Shown here piece by piece: positions 49,501-60,099 of a stretch of 64,000 nucleotides of DNA. The notes under the pieces were generated by a model that made no database searches, was not told the DNA's origin, and worked only from the letters and a program-made list of their open reading frames with translations. The position numbers and the translations under genes were made by a program. The stretch lies in assembly GCF_030704535.1 (NCBI RefSeq), contig NC_081822.1:5271501-5335500 (forward strand), written 5' to 3'. Positions within the stretch are counted from its first letter, which is position 1, and each line of letters begins with the position of its first letter. The stretch is from Vitis vinifera (Eukaryota > Streptophyta > Magnoliopsida > Vitales > Vitaceae).

Positions 49501-52185
49501 GGACTTGTCAACTACAATTTATTTCTTCTTCATGTACCAAATTTCCTCTAAAAATAGTACAATACCTAGAGGTTGATTTGTGGTTTATTACTAATCTAGT
49601 CTAATTAGTGTAGGCTTCCAAACTTAACTCTTCATTTTCCTTGAAGAGTTTTACATGGAATAGATTATGGGTATCGCAAAATTTTGTAACTTGTTAGTCA
49701 ATCTTTGGGAGTGGATAAACTGGCTTACTACACTCACTACATATGTTATATCAAGTCTCATGTAAGACAAATAAATGAGCCTCTCAACTAGTCTCTGGCA
49801 ACTCCCCTTATAAGCAATGCATCTTCTGATGCTTTTCCAAGGTTGTGATTTTGTTCAACAAGTGTGTCAAGGCTTACATCCAAGCATCTTAATTACTTTG
49901 AGAAGATCAATAATATACTTTTGTTGAGAAATAAAATTACCATTTTTTGAATGAGCCAATTCAATTCCTAAAAAATATGTGAACTTGCCTAAGTCTTTTG
50001 TCTCAAATTCTTTGGGCAACTATTTCTAAAGTTTTTAAATTTTTTCTAGATCCTCTAGTAACTCCTCTTGTGTATAGTGCATCTTCTGATGCTTCATCGA
50101 GGTTGTGATTTAAGTGTGTCAGGGTTGACATCTGAGCATCTCAATTTATTTAAGAAGATTAGTAATATACTTTTATTGAGAAATAAAAATACCATTTCTT
50201 GAATGAGCCAATTCAACTCCCAAGAAATACTTGAACTCGCTTGAGTTTTTTATCTCAAATTCTTTGGCCAATTGTTTCTTAAGTTTTTCTATTTTTTCAA
50301 TATCCTTTATAATGATTGAATTATCTACGTAAACAATTAAAGTTGTGATTTTACCTGTGGTTGATTGTTTGATAAAGAAATTATGATCCCCTTGGCTCCA
50401 TCAAAACTTCCAATTTCCCATAATATCATGCTTTGAAGATTTGTTTAGATCATACAATGTCTTTTGTAGTCTGCATACTTTATTAACCTTGAATCTGTTG
50501 CTAAACCCTAGAGGTGCTTCTATGTAGATTTCTTCTTCTAGGTCACCATGCAAGAAAGTGTTTTTAATGTCAAATTGCTAGAAAGACTAACCAAGATTAG
50601 CTGCTAAGAACAATAATACTTGTACAGAGTTATCTTTGCTATTGGAGCAAAGGTTTCTTGATAGTCCACTCCATATGTCTAAAGTGTTGCCTTTAGTCTC
50701 AAGCCTAGCTTTGTATTTCTTCAATGTTCTATCTGCTTTATTTTTTTGCAGTAAATACCTGCTTACATCTTATTGGCTTCTTCCATTTGGGTAATTCAGC
50801 AATCTCCCATGTCATCTTTTTTTTTCCATGAGAATTCATCTCCTTATCCATAGCTTTCCCCTTGAACAGTTGGTGGAATTTCAATAAAATTTAAGTGGCC
50901 AATGAAGGCTCAATGTTGTGAGGACAATCTATCAAAAAAAAAAAAGAAGAAAGAAATTAGACATATGGTATTGGGTGCATTTTCTAACTCTTTTTCTAAG
51001 AGCTACTAGCAAATTTAGGTCTTCAAACATTGGCAATAGAGGAAAATGACTATGGTTAGATTCAGTACTTGTCATGAGTTCGAATTCTTGGGTTTGCACT
51101 GGAATAGGGTTCAACTATCTTCTTCTTGAGTAGACCTGCAGTGCCATGACAATAATGCTATCATTTCTCTCATTCTCATCCCCAAATCTACTCTTGTAGG
51201 AGTAGATTTGATGACTACTTAAGAAGCAGTATTTGGAATAGGGATTGTAAAATTGGGTAAAGTTCAATTCAGCCTCATCTTCATTTAATGATAAAGACTT
51301 TCCCTGAAGATGAGGATTGATAAAGAAAGATTGGTTTTTAGCCAAAGTGACATCCATAAAAACGAAAATTTTCTTGGAAGTAGGGTGATAACATTTGTAC
51401 CCTTTCTTTGTTGGTGAATAATTAATGAAAATATGCTTAAGTGCTCAAGTTAAACCCCTCAGGAAAGAATCGGATTGCTAAGTAAGCAATAGTTAATACT
51501 GCTTCCCCCTAATATGATTTTGACACATTTTTTTCTCAAATAATAAGGCACAGATTACCTCAAAGAGGTGATGATTTTTTCTTTCTGCAACTCCATTTTG
51601 CCGTGGAGCATTTGTACATGATGATCCATATGTTATTCCTTCTCTTAGGGTAAGAGGGTAGTGCCTGGTTAAAGTATTCTTTCACATTGTTGGATTTGAT
51701 ACTCTTTATTTGAACACCGAACTGGGTGCAGACTATCTTGAGTTTTTAAGTGTCTGAAACACTTACAGATATAGGATGTGGTGGGAGATTAGGAAATAAA
51801 ATGGAGTATTGGGTCTGGTCACTCAAAATGGTGGATGGTAGTCTGTCTGTACACTAGGTTACCAGCACATTCTGTTTTTGTTGCATGCTTTCATCTAGTG
51901 TCTATAGTAAATGATCTGCATATCTCTGATTGTCTTATTTCCATTAGTTATAAGCTTTGTTTTTCATGGTTACTAACATTTGTATGCCTTTTCCTTCACA
52001 ATGAATAGGTAGTTATCCCATTACACCAGCTGAAGGCTGTCAATACTTCAACTAGCAAAGTCAACCCAGCTGAAAAATATGTCCAGATCATCTCTGTTGA
52101 CAACCACGAGTTTTGGTTCATGGGCTTTGTACACTATGATAGTGCTGTGAAAAATCTTCAAGGAGCATTGCAGCACCATTTTTGA
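40571..52185 (+). CDS. GEM-like protein with GRAM domain, 4 exons
   Basis: Exons 40571-40874, 41029-41130, 42478-42749 and 52009-52185 give 284 residues. The N-terminus is Pro/Ser-rich with [15 protein letters not shown] (residues 24-38), a family signature. A basic helix near 103-135 carries [19 protein letters not shown]. Then [19 protein letters not shown] leads into a GRAM domain (about 163-241, with [35 protein letters not shown] and NHEFWFMGF). GRAM domains are lipid/protein-binding PH-like folds. In Arabidopsis, GEM and FIP1 relatives act in root-hair patterning, ABA response and seed or flower development; which role applies here is unknown. All joins keep frame, and the stop follows LQGALQHHF. 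Intron 3 is 9.26 kb and carries several transposon fragments. Intron 2 carries a duplicated pseudo-acceptor. Confidence 0.93.
42098..42245 (+). repeat. Decayed duplicate of the exon 3 splice-acceptor region (GEM-like intron 2)
   Basis: This stretch repeats 42,335-42,490. Shared phrases in order are AGTAGTAATAA, TTTATTAG-TTC, CAATCA-(G/C)CA-CAAT, CCTTCT, and finally CTTTTCTTG(A/G)ATCA followed by a G or A and TGAAAATGGG. In the functional copy the acceptor reads GGATCAG before exon 3 (42,478). In the upstream copy it reads GAATCAA, so the AG needed for splicing is lost. About 16 bases of exon 3 sequence are included in the duplicate. Confidence 0.7.
46900..47110 (+). mobile_element. Possible Ty1/copia (SIRE-like) 3'-end remnant
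   Basis: A GGTCATCATAAAAAG motif, then a G-rich tract (47,048-47,060), then GAAGATTGTCAGCCCAAGAT resembles the polypurine tract and LTR start of SIRE/Maximus-type copia elements. No reverse transcriptase can be read upstream and no LTR end was found. Tentative. Confidence 0.25.
47440..47900 (-). mobile_element. LINE ORF1-like fragment, antisense in GEM-like intron 3
   Basis: On the minus strand, frames with [20 protein letters not shown] followed by [11 protein letters not shown] resemble the N-terminal (gag-like) portion of plant LINE ORF1. Stops and shifts are frequent. Order relative to the neighbouring fragment is abnormal, since ORF1 N-terminal sequence lies downstream of the ORF1/ORF2 boundary fragment, so this is either a second element or a rearranged one. 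Confidence 0.4.
48100..48990 (-). mobile_element. LINE ORF1-end / ORF2-start fragment, antisense in GEM-like intron 3
   Basis: The minus strand reads [19 protein letters not shown] near 48,300, the usual end of plant LINE ORF1. Shortly after it comes [15 protein letters not shown] near 48,120-48,180, which matches the start of the LINE endonuclease domain (canonical form: SWNVRGLND-KR), with a stop replacing the tryptophan. The remainder of ORF2 is missing. It is degraded and inactive. Confidence 0.5.
49200..51760 (-). mobile_element. Degraded Ty1/copia pol fragment (integrase-RT-RNase H), antisense in GEM-like intron 3
   Basis: On the minus strand from high to low coordinates, one can read [13 protein letters not shown] (integrase C-terminal, near 51,600), [15 protein letters not shown] then [15 protein letters not shown] (51,300-51,440), LAKEFEIK and [15 protein letters not shown] with KYI-NLLK (reverse transcriptase, near 50,150-50,290), and [20 protein letters not shown] with [15 protein letters not shown] and LVDILIK (RNase H, 49,224-49,424). 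The order is Ty1/copia. Multiple frameshifts and stops show it is dead. No LTRs are visible, and gag and the integrase start are missing. It ends about 250 bp before exon 4. Confidence 0.85.
49801..50306 (-). repeat. ~260-bp tandem duplication within the copia reverse transcriptase
   Basis: Two consecutive blocks (about 49,801-50,060 and 50,061-50,306) each run from GCATCTTCTGATGCTT through ATATACTTTT-TTGAGAAATAAA to TGAATGAGCCAATTCAA and TCAAATTCTTTGG. The RT segment with LAKEFE-K, YFLG-ELAHS and KYI is therefore encoded twice. An intact polymerase has it once, so the duplication arose in or after the inactive copy. Confidence 0.8.
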
Positions 52186-55100
52186 TGCACATAAACACGA
52201 GATGTCCATCTATATTACAGAAGGTGCGTCATGTTGCCAACAAGTTGCTGTAAATAAATATCTTGAGTTGAACATGGAATATCTGAGGGCTGCTCTAGTT
52301 TGTTATGGCCTAGTCATATTCAATCCTATATCAACGAAACTCAATGGTTGTGAGTATTGTGATAGGACAAGAAATGGTAATGATTAATTTAATGTTAAAA
52401 TTATGTTTGTATTGACACATTTACATGTAATAAGTATTGATTATGGTAAAGCCATATGAAACTCATGCCTTCCATTCTTGTTCTTGTTTGAAGTTTGTTT
52501 TGTGAGGATTTATGGGAATTCATCCCTTCATCATTTCTTCTCCATTTAACTAATGTGGTTCAATACGCAATTTCCAGCTTCTTGAAGGTCTTATTCAATT
52601 ATTTCCAGATTTCTGTGATGAGGTTAAAGTTTAGTTGAACAAATTCCCTCTTTCTACATAAACGTGTTGATAGTTCTGAGTCCGTTTCTTCATCAATACG
52701 CGTACTACAATAAGGTGGTAGAAAGTTGGTGGGCTGGCAGGTCCTGCCAGTGAAGGTAAAATAAGGTATGCATGTGGTGTTGAAGGACTATAACCGGCAG
52801 CAAGTTTGTTCTAGAAAACGTTGTGCCCTCACACACCACTCGAGAGCAACAGATGCTCTAATTTATCATTGCTAGTTTAGATTCCTTTATTTTTAGTAGT
52901 TATTTGGTCAGGCTATCATCAACCCACTCAGTTGAGTAGATCCTTAAGTTAATATGATCAGTTTCTACTAATTGCTGCATCAATTGCATTTTTTGAAGCT
53001 TGGACGCTTTTGTTACAGGGGTGTGTCATTGTGTGATCATGTGTAGGTTAGATGGGCCGTGGAATTTTGCCAGTCCCAAATTATGGAGGAATATTTTAAA
53101 TACAAAATATATCTATTAGGAACTGAGTGTAAATTTTAGGCTTTTTGAGCTGATTTGAGTCTCCTTCTAGGAGTTTGATTTTGTGTTATGAAGGATGGTC
53201 CCCAGGGTAACATTGGACGAAAGGTCTTTCAACTTTTATTTTTGTGGGTATGAAGACTGATTTTATTCAACATATGCTCTTGCATGGATGGTGTTCATTC
53301 ACCAGTAATTTTTAGTTTATAGTTGGGTGGTATCTTCACTTTCCTTTGTTTGAGAATCTCTCTTTTAGTAGTATGCGGTTGTAGGTTTCCATGTTGATGA
53401 CATTCATACTTAGCAATTCTCAGACCCTTGTGCAGTTATGGCCCCCTTGGGATGCAATAATCAGAATGCAAATTTCTCACTTTTCTTGTGTCTCTGTATG
53501 GGACAACAAAAACATGTGTGGGCTACGTTTACATCAAACTTTACTCTTGGGATTTGCTTTGTTGACGTTATAATTATCAACATTTTTCTCTTTCACGGAA
53601 AGCTCCCCAACAAGTAGCTATTCTAAATAAGGGATTATGCTGCCTTGGGGGAGATATGCAATCTAGGAGAAACTTGGTGAATCTGCTTTCTTTGTTCAGT
53701 TCAATTTGTACTATAGTTTGTGGGGTTAGGTCCTGTCTCTCCCAACAAACACTTGAATAGGGACCGCCCTGCCAGCCTATCAGGCGCAAGGTATCCCCTA
53801 TTTCAATTATGTCAAAAAGGTAGGTCACCGGCAAGATTGTAGACGGCAAACCCTATGCAATGGAGCACAAGAACTCTTTTTGTGGGGAGTAAAGGTATGC
53901 TCAATTAAAATTTTTATAAAGTGTTTTTTTTTATTTTAAAAAAGATTTAATAACACAAATTCAAAGCCAAGGTAATGAACCTTGATATTCTTGGGTCAAT
54001 GGGTTGATGTGAAAAAGTCTAAAGAGGTTTCTTTATTTATTTATTTTCATCGGACGGGACGGTCAATTTTCAGAGTGATGGGAAGTCCTTTGGCTGCATT
54101 ATAGTTTATGCCTGGGGATGATATACCATTGAAAGTTGGTTCAAAGGCAATTATGAAATAATTTCTAGGACTTACAGCAAGTGGTTTGTTGAAAGGTCGA
54201 AATGAATTAGGGTGCATGATTGGGCACTAGGAGGAGGATGTGAAATGTGATAATGCGATAAGTTCAAACTCTGGATTAGCACAAAATATTTGTCGGAAGC
54301 GAAGCTGTGTCAAGCAGCTTCCATGGTTGGTCCACCCTTGAAAACTGCCTTGGCCAGCTTGCTTGCTTGTCTTTCTACATCCCAGGTAAATTTAAGTACT
54401 AATATTAGGTGGTATTTATTTTTTTAGCTGAATAAAAAAAATCAAAATATTTAGCTTTTTCTATTAAGCTAAAAGTAACATATTGACATCATTTTACATA
54501 ATCAAACTGAACATATTGATAAGAAGTTCATTTTAACTATGTTGGATGATGTTAACAAGTTACTTTTAGTTAAATAGAAAAAGTCAAATATTTTAATTTT
54601 TTCTATTTAACCAAAAAGCAAACACCACCAATAACCTTAATTTTTAATACCCAAATTTTCATTGGAGATATTTTTTATTTTTCGTGTTAACTAAAAGGCT
54701 AAAAACTGAAGTTAAAATTAAAAGTTATAAGTTTTAAAAATGATATTAATATAAGACTATGTTTGGTTTTTAAAAGCAATAAGAAAGAAAAAATGATTTT
54801 TTCATGTTTGATTTTATTATGAAAAATATATAAAAGAAAGTTAAATATAATTAATATTATTAAAATTTTTAAAATTTTATTAAATATTTATTAATTATGG
54901 TTGTGTATTCAACCAAGTAATTATTAATTTACAAGTGACTATACAATTATTTAAATTATATTTTATTTACTTATTAACAAATTTTAATTTGTTTTAATGA
55001 TTCAATGTTTAATTTAATTTATATGAGATTACCCTTTCCTTATCATTTACGTTTTATCTGAGGAGATTTCCATGAAATCTTTGGCCATCAAACCACTTAT

Positions 55101-57210
55101 ATTTTGATGATGGTGAAATACCTATATTATCAAAATTATTTTAAAAAATATTAAAATTTATTTGTGAAATTATTGAATTTTTTAAAAAGTTTTGTAGCAA
55201 AATATAACCTTTAAAACTAAAGTTAAGGAGGTTTATTTTGCTACTTTTAAAAATTCTATTGAAAAATCTTTGGAAATTTTTGATAAACTTTTAATAAAAT
55301 TTAAAATTTTTTGCCAATGATTTTAGTTTATTTATTTATTATTATTTAATTTGATACAATCTAATTTTATTTTATTTCCTTCATGATATTGCTTATATCT
55401 ACTTATCAAAATCTTCTAATGTGGATATTAGAGTAGAGATTTTAAATTAGTTTGAATAAGGAAATAAATAATTGATTGATAATAACATTTGTTTATACTT
55501 CCAAGGTTAAGTGTACATATAGTGGGGCCTTATTAACAACTCATTTATTCTCCTAGCTAGTTTTTTTATTTTATTTTTGGATAACCGTTAATTTTGGTGT
55601 TAGTACAGATTCAACAAATTAGAAGTCTTGATTGCAGGCATAGAAAAGGACCTACCATACATTCACCCGAGGACGAAAGATATGAAAGCATTTTTTTTAG
55701 GCATATCTCGTCGTGTGCTTGAAGGAATTAAAGCATTTGAAGATGGTGATTAGTGTCTTTGACTGGTCTACACCAGTATTACTGAGCATTCAATTCCTCT
55801 ACTACGTTCAGCCACCCATCAAACCAATGCATTTAACTTAATTTAATTCAGTGTCACATTTTACCTAAAGATGAAGAGATTTTTGGGCAACACATCCATT
55901 GACTTTTAACTATAAAGTCCTTTAAATGGACTCGAAAAAAGCCATCATTTAAGAATTACATTTGAAAAAAAGGAAATAAAATTAAAATTTTGACATTGTT
56001 GAAAGTAAAAATATGCAAAGAAACGAAGATAATTATTCTCTCTCAAACATGTCGTATTCGGATTTGAGGCTGTCTTATAAATTTAAGATTGCTTTAAACA
56101 TGAATAAATAAAGAAAATTGAAGAATGATGGTGAAGTGGTGGTCGGATGCATTCTTAATTGCCCTGCGAATTAATAAGGCGGTGGCCAATTAATTTGAAA
56201 AGGGAGAGGGCAGTTAATTACAATTTACAAGAGATGATGGGCTTACCGGGGAGGGTGGACATGGGAGTCCCAGGGGCATAATAAGAGCCCTTACAAAGTG
56301 GTGCTCATTCTTCAATGAATCCTGGAGAAGACGACAGAATCCTTTAGCCAATGAAACGACAATTTCAAGAATTGCATGGAATCATTTTGTAAACAAAATC
56401 AGCCTCATTATAGGAATCTGAACCTTTCTTGAGTGAGTCCCTTCGACAAGCCAAGCCATTAATTAATATAGATGAAGGAAAAGAAATATGTATATATATA
56501 TATATATTGGTAGTAATACAGAATAATGAAAGAGATTTTGGTGGTAATTCATATAGAATAATAAAGGTTTTGTTTGAAATAAGGAAAAGGGCCCTCACGG
56601 GCTTTATAGAGGAAAAAAAAGGCTGCTAAAAAGCATGGAAATGGAAAGGGAGCGGTGGTGGAGGCACAAGCACACCACACCCATTCCCTATCCCCACCCA
56701 CCCTCCTTTATATCGACTAGTCGCTATCACCCTCCTGCAATTCTCCCTCAAACGCATTCAAATGAAAAACCAACGGAAATGGAAAACCAAAACGGAACGG
56801 GGAGAGGGAGGGAGGGAGAGGGTCATGGACAAGTGGACTGAAAGAGACAGCAACTTCATCATCAACAGCGTCACGGTATCCCTGAGACCCTTAAAAGAAA
56901 GAAAGAAGGAAAGAGTAGTACTGTAGTAGTGAGTGAGGGTGTGAAATAAAGTGTGCGAGTGTGAGGGGGAGGAAGCGGTTCCCCGCCAGCTGACATGAGG
57001 GTGACTGACGTACGGTGTCAGAACGTCGCGTCATAAAACACGCTTGGCTGGTCACATGGACCCCTTTCTTTCTCTCTCCACCTCTCTCCACCTCTCTCCC
57101 CTCCCTGGCTCCTTCTCTCTCTCTCTCTCTCTCATTTTTAATTGTCAGTTGTTGGACTTTTGTGAGTCTCCGAGTCCCAATGTTTAACCTTAAAACTTAT
57201 TCCTTCTCTC
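52186..57210. other. Intergenic region between the GEM-like and ZHD genes
   Basis: The first 200-300 bp should be GEM-like 3' UTR. After about 54,400 it becomes strongly AT-rich and contains one small MITE (54,408). A 90-codon minus-strand frame at 53,577-53,849 (with RLIGWQGGPYSSVCWERQ) is unlike its AT-rich surroundings but I could not identify it. Short TA, CT and GA tracts lie near 56,492 and 56,800-57,130. No gene recognised. Confidence 0.5.
54408..54629. mobile_element. Small MITE (222 bp) with GGTGGT...ACCACC ends
   Basis: Begins GGTGGTATTTATTTTTTTAG and ends AAAAAGCAAACACCACC. The interior is palindromic: AAAATATTTAGCTTTTTCTAT with GCTAAAAGTAAC on the left pairs with AGTTACTTTTAGTT and GTCAAATATTTTAA on the right. 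Its termini match those of the larger family, but the body differs, so it is a separate subfamily. Non-coding. Confidence 0.65.
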
Positions 57211-57430
57211 TCTCCATCTCTATAAACCCTATAACTCTAAACCTCTAATACAGCCTCAGCCTCTCTCTCTCTCTCTCTCCCTCCAATCATGCCAATTGCT
57301 AAGGCTTTCGGGTACGTTTCCCCATTCCTTCATCCATCTATCTCTCTAAGCTCTCCAGTCCAGGCGCCACTCTTCCTCACCCTGGCTAAGCTTTATTTTT
57401 TCTGTAACAGCATAACATGCACCGCTTAGA
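57000..57430 (+). promoter_or_regulatory. Promoter-like block with TATA box, CT tracts and a 46-codon ORF
   Basis: TGACGTACGG and similar motifs (57,001-57,040) precede long CT tracts (57,062-57,132). The TATA element TATAAACCC follows at 57,221, and a second CT tract at 57,262-57,283. An ATG at 57,289 then opens a short frame starting MPIAKAFGYVSPF and running to about 57,430. A good splice donor GGGTACGTTT lies 21 bp into it. This looks like a true plant core promoter and first exon on the plus strand. It may be the distal promoter of the ZHD gene, with an intron of about 2.8 kb ending at the acceptor TTTTCTGCAG near 60,112, or an unrelated transcript. Confidence 0.4.
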
Positions 57431-57947
57431 AGTCATTTCTTTAATCTTATGATAAATTACCTTCCGATCTTCTATATTTCTTCAATCCATATGATTTTTC
57501 CATTTGTGAATTCACTTTCTATCAGCAATCTTCTTATTTATTTTAATCTTTTACAGAACTTGTAATTACATATTAATTTCACATTTATGGCATTGATTTC
57601 AAACCCTTTGAATGAAAAGTTGTACTATTGTCTAATGAATGCCTCTGTCATGCTTCTAATGAGATGTTATTGCCATTAAGACTGCCTCCCAACATATGAT
57701 GAAACATTTTAAAATGCATGTGGTTGAATTACCTTCCAATCTTTTGGGTGAGAATTACAAGTGAAAAAAATCCTTTCAAATAAAAAGTAATTGGTCAAAA
57801 GTATGGGTGTAATTTGCGAGAAATCTTATTAGAGTGTTTGATTTTTTGGTTTTTTTTTTTTGTTGAAAGTGATTTATTTTTAGAATTTAGGTTTTTTATT
57901 TTTTTTATAATTTATTATAAACTTTTTACTAAATAGAAAAAGTCAAA

Positions 57948-58512
57948 GGTGGTGTTTGTTTTTTTATTTTTTGTTGAAAACAATTTATTTTCGGAATTTA
58001 GAATGTTTGTTTTTTTACTTTTTCATAACTTATTATAAGTCTTTTAATAAATAGAAAAAGCTAAAATATGTAATTTTTTTCAAATAGAAAAAATAATATA
58101 TTGATTTTTTTTTTTATTTTTTAATACTTAGGTGGTGTTTGTTTTTTTACTTAATTCTAAATAGAAACTTAATGCTTAATAGTGTTAAATATTATGCTAT
58201 TTATTTTTTTAAATATTTTATTTCTATTAAGTATTAAAAAGTAAAGAAAAATCAATATGTTATTTTTTTCTATTTAGAAAGAGTTACATATTTTGGTTTT
58301 TACTATTTAGTAAAAACTTTATAATAATTCATAAAAAAAGTAGAAAAATAAATAACATAAATTTTGAAAACAAATTGCTTTCAACAAAAAGCCAAAAAAA
58401 AAAAAATATTACCTTAATATAAATAAAATACTACAAAAACAAATAACTTAATATTTAACACTATTAAACATTAAAATTCTATTTAGAATTAAATAAAAAA
58501 ACAAATATCACC
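57948..58512 (+). mobile_element. Tourist-like MITE, middle copy of the nest
   Basis: Starts GGTGGTGTTTG and ends CAAATATCACC. It is inserted in the outer copy with an AAA triplet on each side (57,945-57,947 and 58,513-58,515). It is itself interrupted at 58,131 by a third element. Without that insert it is about 280 bp, the normal family size. Confidence 0.75.
58131..58413 (-). mobile_element. Tourist-like MITE, innermost copy, reverse orientation
   Basis: Starts GGTGGTGTTTG with TTTTTTACTTAATTC next to it and ends GCCAAAAAAAAAAAAATATTACC; internal motifs read as the reverse complement of the outer copies. It is flanked by a TTA duplication (58,128-58,130 and 58,414-58,416). The host element without the insert would read AATACTTAATATAAATAAA, exactly as in the copy at 37,467. 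TTA/TAA duplications are characteristic of PIF/Harbinger (Tourist) transposition. Confidence 0.8.
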
Positions 58513-58675
58513 AAAATATGTAACTTTTTCTAAATAGAAAAAATCATATATAAATTTTTTTTTTACTTTTTAATATTTAATAGAAATAAAATATTATAAA
58601 AATAAACAACCTAATATTTAATATTATTAAACATTAAGATTTTATTTAGAATGGAGTAAAAAAACAAATACTATA

Positions 58676-60090
58676 TGATGTGTGGTAACTCGAAACTTTA
58701 TGGCAAGATGTTTTGGGGTATGTTCGTTGTCAAATATAATTGATGTAGTTTTGGAGCTGTATCCAATTGAAAGCTATAACTCAAAAGAGAGAGGCCTGCT
58801 GTCCCATGGGTGTCAATTGATCATGATTAACCGTACATAACCAACTATACGAAAAAAAAAAAAAAAAAAAAGAAGAGTTGTGAAGGCTAAGTTAAGTGCA
58901 CTTATCATTCATTCATTCATTGAGAGCACGAGACAGTACATGTGGGGAGCTGCTTCACTCCACTCTCCAATTTATTGATGTCCCTTAGTCTTAGGCATCT
59001 TAATTTAGGTATTGACGTTTACGTTCTACCATACTAAAAATAAACATGCGCTCTTATATATGATCATATGCAACGAAATATGACCCTTTATCATTTCTTT
59101 GGGGGTGTCTCCATTATTTTTGATGACCGGATGGTGGAGTTTGCCTATAATTTCCAAGCAAGCCAAAATGAATTCGCTCATTAATATGAATTCAATGACG
59201 GGTATCCTTCTAACCCTACCATGCCACTGGGATTTTTCCATGTATAATACCGCAAAGCATGGGGAGGTGGTGGCCAAATCCCGAAGGCTGTCATATGTAT
59301 AGATATGAGCATAAAAATAATGGAACAAGTCAAAGTAAAGGGTTGTTTGAAATGTGGGAAGTTTTGATTGGAAAGGGTATAAGAGGAGTGAGTGAATATT
59401 TTGAGGGCAAAGGGACGTCATGGATGTCGGAGATGGATCGCACTAAGGCAGTTGGCATAAATGCCGACAATTTAATTTTTTCCGATGTGAATCCGTGTCC
59501 GAAGTTTGTAGGCTTGTAGCTAAGTCGCCCCCATCTCCTGCCTCTTATTTCTCTGTAATGTTTCCAAATGCTCGATCACCTTTTCTCCACTTTTGTCTAT
59601 TCCACCACCACTATATGCCCTCACACCCTCACACCACCTTACTTTTGTGTTCTGAAATTGGCATCAACAGACCATTACCATTGCCGAGTTTGAACGTTGA
59701 ATAATGAGTAATCATATATCCTTGAGCAGTTGGGCTGACAAGGGGCATGATGGATAGGGCATCTATTTCCCAGTTGCCAAACACCACCGCCACCACATCT
59801 TTTTGATGACGTGACACGCTACCATTTTCCCCTCTCATTTATTGCTGAGGGAGTGGGGATGGAGCGAAGTAAATTCGCAGGGTCTTAACTTTTACCACAG
59901 CGAAAAAGAATCCCACCACCACCAGAAAAAGGAAAAGAAAAAAACCAATGGCGTCGATGCTAGCAGCCAATGGAGCAAAGACACCGGCTATAACCGGTAA
60001 ACCCAAGGCCAAGAAATGGGGATGGGTTGAGGGCAAGAGAGGACACAATCTCTCATTCAGAAATGGGAAGCATATGAAAACCTTTCAAGT
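58676..60090. other. Region upstream of the ZHD leader
   Basis: No gene recognised. Short frames at 59,026-59,421 (minus) and elsewhere lack known domains. It contains a poly-A run at 58,853-58,871 and a CATT microrepeat at 58,906-58,920. It may be promoter, or intron if the distal promoter near 57,220 is used. Confidence 0.4.
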
Positions 60091-60099
60091 ATAAGACAC

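Larger units (their letters stand above)
57832..58675 (+). mobile_element. Tourist-like MITE, outermost copy of a three-level nest
   Basis: The left half (57,832-57,947) and right half (from about 58,513 to 58,675) together reconstruct the family-A element seen at 6,364 and 37,297. It is split by the element at 57,948-58,512 inside the family motif AAAGTCAAAATATG. The left flank is TTA; the right terminus is eroded. Confidence 0.65.
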
